Source: Annona cherimola | Lineage: Eukaryota > Streptophyta > Magnoliopsida > Magnoliales > Annonaceae | Reading direction: 5' to 3' | NCBI GenBank assembly: GCA_030490835.1 | Contig: CM059971.1 | Span: 23,057,817-23,121,816 of the forward strand | DNA: 64,000 nucleotides | Part shown: piece after piece, positions 1-12,108 of the stretch | How the letters are laid out: the number at the start of each line of letters is the position of its first letter | Position numbering within the stretch: the first letter of the stretch is position 1 | The notes under the pieces: model-generated | What the model was told of the DNA's origin: nothing | The model's input: the letters and a program-made list of their open reading frames with translations, nothing else | Databases searched by the model: none | Position numbers and translations under genes: made by a program

Positions 1-294
1 AGGGTGTGTTTATTTGGAGTAAAAAAAATGTTAACTATAACTTTTCAATCCAAAAATTTTCACTTTTCATAACTACTCTATTTTTTAATTATTTTTTCAC
101 ATTTTCCTATACAAGCTACCATACTTTTCAGTTATTTCTACACAACTGCCCATATAACTAACCTATTTATTTTAACTTTATTCTTTTTACTGCTCATCAT
201 TACCCCGATTATATTGCATTATTTTCTATTAATTTGACAACTTTTACCGTAAAAACTTTTCATTAAAAGTTTGAACTCCAACCAAACACACCCT
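1..294. mobile_element. Tourist/PIF-Harbinger-like MITE
   Basis: The ends are inverted repeats: GGGTGTGTTT at the left and AAACACACCC at the right, with the similarity extending imperfectly to about 20 bp. TAA follows the right end and the first base of the window is A, which fits a TAA target duplication cut by the window edge. The interior is AT-rich and non-coding. The same interior, in the opposite orientation, recurs near 1470-1724, 52976-53281 and 59448-59720, so this is a local MITE family. Assignment to PIF/Harbinger rests on the GGGTGTGTTTGG-like terminus and the 3-bp TAA flank. Confidence 0.75.
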
Positions 295-697
295 AAATGG
301 ATGTCTTCAAATTTGTTTACGGATGGTAATAGTGGAAAAGTCCCACGTGTCGTTCCTTCAAACTCTATGGAGCTTTACCTTAAGGGAGTTTAATACTCTT
401 TAATCCAACAAAAGACACTTTACGCAAAAATAGAATTGGTGCATATAATGCCATTTATGCAACAAGCAAAAAATTACTTGATATAATATTATAAACAGTA
501 ACACATACATAAAAATAAACAGCAAAACATTATTGCATAGAGTTTTATACACAACGAATAAGCATCTGCCCCATATAATGTTATGTGTAGCTATTTTCTA
601 CTTTTAGTTGCACATGTACTCATTTATTGCATTTAAATATATTGTGTCACTTGTATGCAGTAGCATGGTAGCAAAATATTTGTTTCTTCTTATAACG
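295..697. other. Non-coding stretch, nothing recognised
   Basis: AT-rich sequence without a convincing ORF, RNA gene or element terminus. Confidence 0.6.
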
Positions 698-1870
698 CAA
701 TAAATTTGGTCGTTGAAAATATTGATTGTTTTTGTTGTGCTATTTGGGTATAGTTTAATGTGTTCTTGCAAAATTTAACAAGATTTGAAATTTTTAATAG
801 AAAATTTCAATAAAATGGTTTAAAAGATGATGAAAATTACAAAATTTCCTTCGCATGATCAAATCGTTATCCATCGATCATCCATTTTGCAAATGGCAGA
901 GGATGTTTTAGTGCGGCCATGCGATGTTGTATCCAAAAATATTTCTTTTTTCTAAGAGTTATGTGACTACAAGAGAACTAGCATTTTATGACACATTTTT
1001 GACAATACTTAATTTTTTGTATCACAGAAGGCCGTACTTAATTACATAAATAATTATTCTTGTTAAAAAATAGCTTTTAATGAAAATAACATAAAGGATG
1101 TTACAAAAAGTAAGCGTGGCTTACAATGATGTTATAGTGTACATTAATACAAAAATTTTGCATCTCTTAACAATAAATTTTGTTGTTGCAAATATCCATA
1201 TCTCTAGTTGTTCTATTCAGCTATAGTTTAATGGTTTTCATGAAATTTTTAGCAAGGCAAGTAAATTTTAATAGAAAACTTCAATAAAACAGTATTAAAA
1301 TGTTGAAAATTATAAAATTTCCCTTTAATATCAAATTATTATCCATTTTGCAAATGGTAGTGAATGTTTTAGTGTGGACAAGCCATGTTCTGTCCAAAAC
1401 TATTCCTTTCTTTAAGAGTTATGTCACTATAAGAGAACTAGCATTTTGTATCGCAAAAGAATTTTATTTAGAGAGAGGTTGTTGGAAAAGTTTTTAAAAT
1501 GAAAAAAATAATATAATATAATGGGGGTAATGATAAAGAGTAAAAAAATGAAGTTAAATAAATAAGTTAGTTATATGAGTAGTTGTATAAAAATGATGAA
1601 AAAGTAGAATAGTTATATAATAAGATATAAATAAATGATTAAAAATAAAATAATTATATAAAATGAAAAATTTTAGATTAAAAATTTTTCACTTAAATTT
1701 TTTTAGGTATACCCAATTAGACCCTTAATTACATCAATAATTATTGTTGTTAAAAATTAGCTTTTAACAAAAATAAAGAAAAGGATGTTGTAAAAAATAA
1801 GTATGACTTATAATAACATTATATTGTACACTAATACAAAATATTCCATTGCTAAAGTGTGTTTTCTTGT
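698..1870. repeat. Direct tandem duplication, two copies abutting at 1169/1170
   Basis: Copy 1 (698-1169) and copy 2 (1170 to about 1870) both begin CAATAAATTT, share TTCCATTTTGCAAATGG-like and AAGAGTTATGT-ACTA-AAGAGAACTAGCATTTT tracts, and end with related GTACA-TAATACAAAA sequence. They are diverged by many substitutions and small indels, so the duplication is old. Copy 2 is longer because a MITE (about 1470-1724) sits inside it. The 65-aa ORF inside copy 2 is not conserved as an ORF in copy 1, so I do not call it a gene. Confidence 0.75.
1470..1724 (+). mobile_element. MITE of the window's GGGTGTGTTTGG family, inside duplication copy 2
   Basis: The sequence from about GGGGGTAATGATAAAGAG to ATTTTTCAC matches the reverse complement of the 1-294 element over most of its length. 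Compared with duplication copy 1, it is extra sequence between GCATTTT and CTTAATTACA, which shows it as an insertion. The termini are degenerate, so the edges are approximate. Confidence 0.6.
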
Positions 1871-1894
1871 AGTGTATGGTTATAGTAGATTTGT

Positions 1895-1925
1895 ATGTGT
1901 GTGTGTGTATATATATATATATATA
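1895..1925. repeat. (TG)n(TA)n microsatellite
   Basis: An uninterrupted TG run passes directly into a TA run. Confidence 0.9.
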
Positions 1926-2054
1926 AGATATGTTACTATATATTTACATTCACCATAAGTTACAAAGCACTCGACTCAAAATAGGCCCTATATGCATTTA
2001 ATATATTAATACTTTATATGATCATTTATTTATATATAAGTTACATTGGTCCCA

Positions 2055-2620
2055 AATTAATGGCAAAAACCAAGAGGGGAGAGGTGAATTGGGTTCTTAA
2101 AAATCTTTTGGTATTGTAGATGTAACCCCTTGTGAAGTAAATACCCTTGAATGAAAAATGCAAAGAATATAAATGCAAGTATAATAAGCAAAACAGGCTC
2201 AAGAGATTATAGTAGTTCAGGACAACTCTCTCTACTCTACTCCTCTAAGAACACAACCTTATGTCTTAGGTTTCACTATGCAAATGAAAATACAATTAAA
2301 GCACTTGCTCTCTTTTAAATTCTAGCTCTAAGGGCCTTTACTGACTCTGCACAAGTAGGTGATGAGTCACACTCCAGTTACACACTACTTTGACTTCATT
2401 TGGTCTTAGTCTCCAATACCAAACCAAGTAGAAACACTAATAAATAATAAATATAAATAATTGTACACTTTACAGATGTGTAGAGAACAAGTTTCTACGT
2501 AGAAAAGAACATGTGGAATGAGTTGTTGGTGGAATAGTTCAGCATTTGTAGTCAATCACTCAATTGAAGTTGACTTAAATGCTTGAGAATGGGAAGGTTA
2601 AAGCTCAATTAATGCTCTTA
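2055..2620. repeat. Probable retroelement-derived non-coding fragment
   Basis: The motif AAGAGGGGAGAGGTGAATTG, followed by a long stretch with short direct similarities, resembles the conserved non-coding 'gaggggggtgaat' block seen in dispersed LTR-type repeats of many plants. No coding domain is visible. This is recognition of a motif type only, and the family cannot be named from the sequence. Confidence 0.3.
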
Positions 2621-5600
2621 CTCCCTTTTCTCTTTCATTTGATGTGTATTAAATAGGAGAGGAGTAAATTCGAACATTTAGTGGTAGGTGGCGTACATTT
2701 AATGTGTCAATGTTCGAATTTTTTCGACTGTTACGAATCAAGTCACACTTGGAGTTGATCTTGGATGCGACTTCACCAAAGTCGCAGACTCATTATGGTT
2801 TTGTTTCCATGCAATTCTATAGGGCTGATTTGGAACTAGACTCATTATGGTTTTGTTTGAATTTTTGTTTAGATTTGTTGAAAATATAAATGTGTTGTGC
2901 TATTGTGCATCAAATCAGGATTATCGGTTCGATTATTGTGAATTGCAACTCCTTTTTTTGCATTTTGAAAAGAATAACTATAATTATTTTTGTTTGTGTC
3001 TACAAGTCTATATTGGTTTGATTCACTTAGAGAAGAGGATGTATGAATGTGTGAGTCCATTGTAGCAAAAATGTGATGGATTATGCATGGTGGTGATAGT
3101 TTGGAATTTGCAAATGGAAGGTTCTAAAACTTTAGTCATTGTATATGACTCATCATTGAAATGTTGGAATTTCTACTTTGGAGAATATATTGGCAGAGTA
3201 TGGTATATGTGATTTCATTTATGTGTATAAAAGAATTCTATTAAAAGGAGATTGTATAGTGCATTGCTGAATTTTGTATAGGTATTGTTGAAATTGGATT
3301 TTCCTTATGAAATTATGTATTTGCACCTTTATAAATGGAGATGAAACTTGTATGCTAACTATTAAAACAGAGTTTTTCCTTGTGATGACATATGTGTTCA
3401 TATATGAAGATGAAACTTATACAATTTGTTGAAATGAAAATTCAATTTCCTCTATAGATTACAACCACATTATAAATTGTTTAAACCAACCAAAGTGCAA
3501 TGAAAATCTGACGGAATGAAAGGAAATGCAACCAACACTTATGGAAACCTACTTTGGGGTGCAAAGGGTGTCTAAACCCTTCTCTTTTGCACAGCTAAGC
3601 AACTTATCTTGAATCTTTAAGCGAATTATGACATCAAGAAATGGTAGGGGATATATATTTCCTTCTTAACATGCAAGTTCTAGTTAATAGTTGCTTCATG
3701 TGATAACCAATCCTCCCCATATTCCTAGAATGGTCCAGTATTTTCTTTTCTTGAATAAAAAAGTGTTTCTTCTTGATCGATAATATTCTTTCATCTATTA
3801 GAAACAATCAGATGAAATTAAGTTGTTTGTTTATATTCCTTTTTCTATTAGAGACTCACCTTGATAAAGCCATACCCTCCACAACTAGGGGTCTGGTACA
3901 AGAAGATGCAATTTTGTAAATGCCTTTAGGAATTTCTAAATGTAATTAGTAGTAATACTTAGCTTTAACTGCTAGAGAAATGTCAAATCGTTCTTCTAAA
4001 CAACATTAAAGGTAGTTCTAATAGTTTGGAAATGTAGAAAGCTTTTTTTCTCCTGCCACTTAACAACCTTCTTCTTTGTTAGAATTCTGGATGACAAAGA
4101 TTAAAACAAGTATAAGTTGAAGATGAATTGAACTAAACCATACACTCATTTCTGCTGAAATTTATTTAGTTTATTTGACACAGCTAAGCAGGGGAGAGTA
4201 TCATTAGATTTTAACTAGTTTGATTAATCTGTTTGTATTTTTAAATTTTTTTAGAAATATTCAATTTTTGTTTGATGTTCTTAACCACAAATATGACTGT
4301 CATCTAATTACCATTGTAGCTGCCTTGAATGACTAGACTATCAGGGTGCTAATGGAGTGTCACCTGTAAATTGAGATGAAAAAAACTCATAAGAGATTGA
4401 CTATGTTTGATATTTTTGTAGACATCATGCTAAAAATTTGTGAAGTTTTTTACTTAACCGTGATAATTTCTTACTTGGGGATGAAAGGTGGTTGCTAAAT
4501 TTATTGGAAAGCATGTCATTGGATCTTTCATTTTATACTTATAAATGCTCCATATAAACATTTAAATCACGTGCTTCTCTTTTTAATTTTATAAGAATAG
4601 GCTATTTGTTTCCTCTTGAAGGACCACTCGATGAAAATTTGCACCATGAAAATTTTAATACAAAATACTCATACCTTTATCTATTATGAGCTGACTACTT
4701 TTATAGGAAATTTCTTTCTTTTTCTTTCTGAATATTGTTCATGCTTATGGTGTAGGAGAATATTTGCAATGCTATTTGAAATTACAAAACCAATAATGAC
4801 CCGTTGCTACAAGAAAGATGTTCTACTTATTGATGGCATTGGATGTAATAAGCGGTTGTAAGAGATAATGAGGATAATGTGTATAGCAAGGGGTGATCAT
4901 TCAGTCCTGTAACTCCAACTATTGAGTTTCTATCCAAATTGCAATGCATCAATTAGAACTTCTAAAAAGTCATCTTAAACATCTCTATATGCATAATTAC
5001 ATATGCTTTCCTTATTTTTGCATCATTCCATAGTGATTTTATCAAAAAATCCATTTACCTTGTATAAATGTAATTTTTAGTTATTCGAACATCAAGTTTT
5101 CATAAACAAGGTTTAAATCACTTAAAACTTTGGAAAATAATCCTATATACATAATTAAGCATATTCTAATTCATAAACTTTGAAAATAATGTATTAAAAT
5201 GGTTCAGAAGTTTAAAGTTCAGTTAGATTTGACCTAGTTTTGACATCTATCTTGACATGCTTGTTTGAAAATCTTTTTTCAATTTAGATTTCTTTGAAAT
5301 TTGAAGCAGTTCTTAACTATATATGGTACTTTAATTATGCTAAATTTCATAATTTTTTGAGTTCATTAAATAGTTCAAATGCTATGTTGAATTTTCTACT
5401 ATCTTTTACCAGGCAGCCCTGTTTAGATGCGCTTTTCAATAGTGTACTACCTCTATTTTGATAAACTATCTTTTCTATCTTAAATTATATATATACATCT
5501 TACTTCGTACTAAATTCTACATTATGTGGACTTCATTTAGCTATGATTCAGGACTCTAAAACAATAAAAAATTCAACTTGAAAGTGCACTTTCAAGGCTA

Positions 5601-7545
5601 TGAAAGGTGAATTTTGCAAATCATTGAATTTTTTCAATTTAACACTTCATACAATTTCATTAAGTATATCTAATTTATTTTAATGCTTACTTGATATTAA
5701 ATCATATTATTCCTCAAAATGGGCATTGGATGACAAGAAACATGTGTATTTGCAAAGGTAGCGTAACTTTATCTTCAACTTTCGAGTAGCCTAGGCATTC
5801 AAGTAGGCTAATTCTAGTCATTCAAAATCTCTTACTTAATAGATCGGGTCTTTGTCTATAATGCAGACTTTTTCAAACGAAGACAGTAGCTGCATGATTA
5901 AGAACACTCAAGGAATGATGTGACCACTTAAATGATGGGTTTTAAGAAAGAAAAAATGGAATTGCTCAATGATACAAGGCTAACATTAGTTGTTAGTTGG
6001 TGCACTATGTTCTCATGCAAACTTTATAGGAAAATTTTTGGCTATTAACTTACCCCTAGATGTTAGAAGAAGTGTTCTGCTCATTTTATAGTATTTTTTA
6101 TCAGAAATTTAATGGTTTTGTTTACAACTTATCACCCTTCTTTTCTCTGCTTTATTTTAGAGTTGTCATGTCTATAGTCCAATTTTGATCTATTTTTTCT
6201 TTTTTATAGATGTATGTCACTCAAATGTCACATTAATTAATTTTTGGGCCGGGTGGACGACATCCATATTGCATTTGAATGGTGCCTTCTCTTCCATGTC
6301 TACCATGGATTGCTTTTTGCCAACCAAGCTTGTTTCCATCTTGATTATGAATGCAAATCATGAATTAATATTTACTGCAAGTGAGACAATTACCTACGTA
6401 CAACAATTTTGTAAGGTAGAAACCTCCCAAATCCCAAAATTACTATTTCATCAATATGTTATTTCAGGAAATAGTAATATCCAAGGAGTTTTTTAATGTC
6501 TTCTTTCAGGATGGCTTCATCCATTCTTGTTGTATGCTATATAAGTCAAGAGTCGCAGAAGTGTATGTGGATGACCCTTGTAGACTGCTAGTTTGCTTGT
6601 GATTGGTTTTTCTTCTCGAACTTTAAAAGTTCTATCAGGGAGAGTTACAAAAATATGACTTTAAATAGTAAATAATGCATCCATTTATCTTTTTCTTTGT
6701 TTTAATCATCAAGAGGAAAGTTGAAGTCCTTGATTCGAAAGGACAACAGTTCATGGATCCATAAAAGGCGGCGTGCATGTGTCATTTAGCTAGAACAAAA
6801 TACATGGATTCTTGAATACCAACAAGGTTCATTTCTTCAAACTTCCAGGCCAATATAGCAGTTTTGGAGTTGCTAAAATTCAGAGTTTCAATAGCGTTGT
6901 ATCAACTTGTTAGTTTTCCCTATCACGAAGAGGCTTAGCTTGCTGGTTTGTCCAATGTATATTTTAAAGATCGTCAGGGACCTTTCACCTAGCCATGGAA
7001 TGTTCTCGCTTACTTCAAGACTTAAGGGAGGCGACTTCTCTTTGTCTCTATTCACATTTTTCATGTACTCACTCTTCGTGAAATTGGTAATCAATTTAAT
7101 TCTGTCTGATTTTTTATGGCTAATTCTAACTGACTTTTGAGATTAGCTTATTCCATATTTGCTACTTTCGATGAGGAAATATTGAAATCTGGTATTTCTA
7201 TTTAGATGGACATCATGGTAGTGTTGCAGGCAGCAATGCGGAAGACAAATATTGAGAAAGTGAGATGAATGTAAGAAAATTATTTGATCTATATGCTAAT
7301 TTCAAAAATTATTAATTCAACATTTAAACTCTAAAATTATTAATTTGTAACTATCCTATAAATTATTATAATATTTTGATACACATGTAAAAACTTAGTA
7401 TTTTCTATGATTTACATATAATTATAATAGCTTTGCAATCATTTGTGAGAAAATGAAAATAATTTTGAGATAGATAATTTTAAATACAAACACAAGATGT
7501 GTGCACCTGACCATTATGTTATTTTGTTCTTAATTATAATCGCTT
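2621..7545. other. Long non-coding stretch, no recognisable gene
   Basis: About 4.9 kb with only short ORFs. The longest are at 4616-4861 (81 aa) and 6185-6496 (103 aa, plus strand); neither shows a known domain, a clean start context or supporting splice structure. GC content rises slightly near 6240-6330 and 6720-7090, so a decayed gene with introns is possible, but I cannot identify one. No RNA gene or element terminus is visible. Confidence 0.5.
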
Positions 7546-8990
7546 TTATCAATGATACAAGGAGCCAAATGGAATTTATGAAAAATGAATTTCATGCTAA
7601 TTTACTAAGTACGTAATAATTTTGAGTCTGTTCCTGTTAAAAAATAAAAGTACTTTTCTAACGAATAATTTTTATGATCCATTAAATATTGATTTTACAT
7701 GTTCCTTATATTAATTTCTTTTTACTTATTATTATTCTAGTCAACTATATGGGGAGCCAAATGGAATTTAATGCTTATTATTGGAACATAATAATTTTGA
7801 GTTCATCCATGTTAATAAAAATATTTTTGAGATAAGTAATTTATATTACTCATTGAATAGTGCTTAAATTTATTTTTATATACAATGATTCTTCATAATG
7901 AAATAGGAAGCCAAATGAAATTTTTGCAAAATGAATTTTATGCTAACTATTGAGTACACAAAAGTTTTGAGTCTATTGTTATTAATTTATAAAAAAAATT
8001 TTACGAGACAAATAATACCTTTAAAAGTACAATATGTTTTGTGCATACTTTAGCATAGGGGATGTGAGTCAACTCCTGTCATTATTTTGCATGTTGTTAT
8101 TCAACCAACCTAAGTAAGAATATACGAACTTTTCAAAATATTTTGCCTTAAGTAAATAAATCTTTTTGAATTTTTAAAACAAAAAGTTTTTAATTTGTCA
8201 TGCAATGATGCATTGGACACCAAAATTTGCCTTTAGATGTAACAATAAATTTTAAAAGATTTATATAAACCAATTAAAATAGGTCTCTATGTGAATAATA
8301 AAAAAATTAGGCATTACCTAAGTTACAAAAAAATACTTCTATGATAGATAATTAAAATTATTTTTTGGGTCAATGACATGAAATGCCAAATAAAATTTGT
8401 ACGATTACTTTATTTGATTCTTAATAATTTTTATACTATCCTTGTTAAGAAATAATATTACTTTAGCAACATAATCCAAATTATATGTAAAATAATATTT
8501 TCACATGTGCATTACACTATTTTCTTCTCAATTGTAACTATTTTGGGTTAACCATCTAGGCTACCAAATAAAATTTGTATAGTTAATTTTTTTTGTATTT
8601 AAAAATTTGACACCGTTACTGTTAAAAAATATAATTACATTTAAGATGAATAATTTAAATTATTTTCCAAATAATATTCTCATGTGAATATTACTTTCTT
8701 TTTTTAAAATTATAATTATCTTTCGGTCAAATAAAATTTATGCAATAATTTGTTTGGTATTTAATAATTTCGATATTGGAAGTAACATTACTTACCCGAT
8801 GAGTAATTAAAATTACTCACTAATTAATGCTCTCATGTGGCTAATATATAAAAAAAAATTATTATAATTATTTTTGTATCAATGATATGGGGAGCGGAAT
8901 AAAATTTCCAATAAATAAAGTAGAGGCTAATTAATTTGGTGCTTTAAAATTTTGAGACCAACTATATTAAACCATAAAAATAATAGAAGG
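7545..8990. repeat. Degenerate tandem array, about seven units of 150-190 bp
   Basis: A recurring unit contains (T)CAATGATA..GG(A)GCCAAAT(G/A)(G/A)AATTT, a TTAATAATTTTGA-like block, a GTTA--AAAATA block and a CTCATGTG-like block. Unit heads lie near 7550, 7741, 7884, 8372, 8540, 8725 and 8879. The stretch 8030-8340 is too diverged to assign. Units are strongly diverged, so this is an old array or a chain of related insertions. Confidence 0.6.
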
Positions 8991-10310
8991 GGATGATTGT
9001 CAGCAACCAATTGCTCCATGCACTTTATGGCATTTACTCACTCCTCGCATTGACTCACTCCTCATAATTAATAGGTTTATTACATGTATTTTATAAAATC
9101 TACTTTCAACTTTACTATAATTTTTTGTGCATTTTAAAATAAATTATCATTATTGAATTTTTTGACAAATAATATTGAATTATTTATAAAATAAGCTTTA
9201 TTATTATAAAAAATAAACTATGAGAGTTTAACATACAAAATTATTGTGTATAAAGACTATTTTGTAATTATTAAAAAAGTGATCACGTAAATTAAAATTA
9301 TTGAATTCATTAAATATATTAACTAACTTATACGTTCAATATAATAATTAATAAAATTTTAAATAGCTTCTAGAATTTCTTATTTAATAATTTTTATAAT
9401 TTTCATTTTAGACATGCTGATGATACTTTCAATATAGATTATATAAATAATATGTAAAATTCATCAAATCAGTACTTTAGAATTTGAATAATCTGTAAAA
9501 GTTATAAAACATGTATATAATCAGTTTATGATTTTCTAATATTATTGTAAAATCTATAATGGCCATATAATTTGTGAAAATAAAACATCACGAATCTTAT
9601 ATAAGGTGTCAAAACTATATAACTTGTTTATGTCATTAAACTATTGTATAACAAAACAATATATTCCGTAAAATTTGTAAAACATCAAAACACTATCAAT
9701 TACGTATGCACATTTTTCGTTATTCTTGAATAACTTATAAAATACATTTACGAAAATAAATAACTTATATAATTTATCATCCCCATGAATTGCATATAAA
9801 CCGTAAAATCCACAAAATATGTAAAATTCATAAAATCTGTAAAATCTGTAAAATGAGAAATCTAATTTATTGCAAATTAATACATTAGAAATCTAATTTA
9901 TTGCAAATTCAAATTTCGTATAACAAAATCAATTAAAAATAATCCTGTGCAAAAACATCCAATATCTATACAAATTATTTTTCATCATCAAATTAAATTA
10001 CAAAGATCAATAAGCCTTTTCTAATCGAAGTGCAAAAAAATAAATTTTGAAATATATGTTCCTCAAACCATGAAACTAAAAAAAAAGGGAAGAATAAAGG
10101 AGGCAAAAATTTGTTAAATAAGGTGTAAGATAATAGAGATAAAAAAAATTTTCTAACAAAATTTTTTAAAATAAATGTATATATAAAATTTTCAAAATAA
10201 ATAAAATATATTGAGGCTATTATGCATTAGCAATCAAAACATCATAAAAATTCATATGGCATGGAATAAATAAATAGAACTTGTAAAATATCAGTTCAAG
10301 AATAAACAAG
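8991..10310. other. AT-rich non-coding stretch
   Basis: No gene is visible. Around 9540-9860 the motif (G/A)TAAAAT(C/A) recurs many times, and the 23-bp block around AGAAATCTAATTTATTGCAA occurs twice in direct orientation near 9859 and 9891. Confidence 0.6.
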
Positions 10311-10315
10311 TCATA

Positions 10316-12068
10316 TGTAACACCAACTGACTAGCCTTTCCTCTTAGCTAAGGGGATTTTACAATTTACTTCAAAATCGGGCAGCATCTTTTCAGCACCG
10401 TGAGTTTGAAGGGTTAGATGGAATCACCATATATAAGTATTTTCACATCATATTTTCTATTATAATATCTAACATAAAAACATAAAAACTAAACAAAATA
10501 AATCATCTAAATCTACTCCAATCCATCTACATAATCAACCACATATCAATTCTATAATACATGAGCTTTACAAAGTAGTCGTCACTACATTACTCATTTA
10601 TGCTTTAACTTAGATGTTAAATTAAACTTTAACTATTGATTAGGATAATAGCTTGCGTATTCTGAGGGGCCAGGATCTCTTCTCACTTCTATTTGCGCAG
10701 CAACCCTATTTTCATCTCTTACTTCAGTCCTGTCATCTGAAAACATCAACATGTAAAACATGAGTCCATGCCAACTCAATAAGTAGGATAGCGATAAAAC
10801 TGAATTATTAAAGTAAATAAACATCATTTTCATACTTTAACTCAAACATTAATATTTCTAAACTTGCCATATTCATGCATACCATGCTCATACAGGTAAA
10901 CCATAATCCAAATGCTCATGCAATGCAAGTACTTATCCTTTACATCACACCCATATCATTTCGGTGCCCTGGGTAGAGTCATCATCAATAAACATTTTAC
11001 ACGGTTATCCCATAGTATACTTTTATTCCTCTTATTCTCTGACTCATCCTGAAAATCAACATATATCAGGCCCAAAATACATGATGCATTCACACATCAT
11101 GCTCATGCTCATGCACTCATTCTAAATATATTCCTAGAATTTAAATAATTTATATGATATAAATATGATCATAAAGTCATCACTACCTCAAAATAATTTC
11201 TCAAGTTACTCAACTAAGGTTAGCAATTAAAACTATATATCTCAAGAAAGAAATTCATATAAAATCTCAAATACAATATCTAAATTATCGCAAAATATCC
11301 ATGCTTGAAAAATAATTATCCATGAACATTCATGAGAATCCAAATAAAAGCGAATAAAATCCTACTTATTTGCTATCAAATTTCCAAATCTCCAACTTTG
11401 AGTTTTACAAATTCTTTGCTTTAATCTACACAAAAAAATAATAATATTTCTTAAATAATATTCTAAAAATAATTTTCTTTAATTTAATCGTCAAATACTT
11501 TATTTTCCAAATTATCAAATTCTACACACCTATTTGGAGACATTCATATTGCACATTACCTCAAATATTTAACATAATAACTATATCTCATCATGAAAAT
11601 TTCCCCCTAAAATTATCCATCTAAGTTTCACGCTCATATTTTATCTCCATGGAAAAATTTCCATCTCTCTACCCTATTTGGATTTAGAATTTTTCATCTG
11701 AATATCTCAATTTTATGCTAAATATCTTTCATACCATCACAATATAAAACAAAGAAAAATTGAAAAGAATTTGCTTACTATAATTTTCATTCACTTTTCT
11801 CAAATTCTCCAATTTCAAACCTAACTCGAAAATCCAAATCCCCCTCAAGTTTTTTTTTCATTCTCTCCTCCTCCTCCTCCTCCTCTCTCTCTCTCCTCCC
11901 GTGGTTTTTTTTCTGCCTCTACAACTCTTCCTTTTCTTCCTTCTTTTGTTCGCCGGTTCGTTTTTTATTTATTTTATTTATTTTTATTTTTGGTCCCTAG
12001 CCTTTTTATAACTTTTAAAATAGTCCTTTGCCAATTATATTCTATAATTAAACTTTTTAGATTTTACA
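10316..12068 (-). repeat. 3' LTR of the Ty3/gypsy element
   Basis: Read on the minus strand the LTR starts TGTAAAATC (12068) and ends GGTGTTACA (10316), the TG..CA ends expected of an LTR. Its first ~95 bp match the remnant at 16276-16371. It carries a GA-rich tract (the complement is a run of TCC then TC at about 11866-11895). The 66-aa ORF at 10633-10833 has no recognisable domain. Confidence 0.75.
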
Positions 12069-12108
12069 TCCTACTCAACTTACAAATAGTTTCGTTCTCA
12101 AAACTCAA

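Noticed and set aside
6185..6496. 103-aa plus-strand ORF
   Set aside because: No recognisable domain, no convincing promoter or splice context, AT-rich neighbourhood; kept only as a mention in the non-coding entry.
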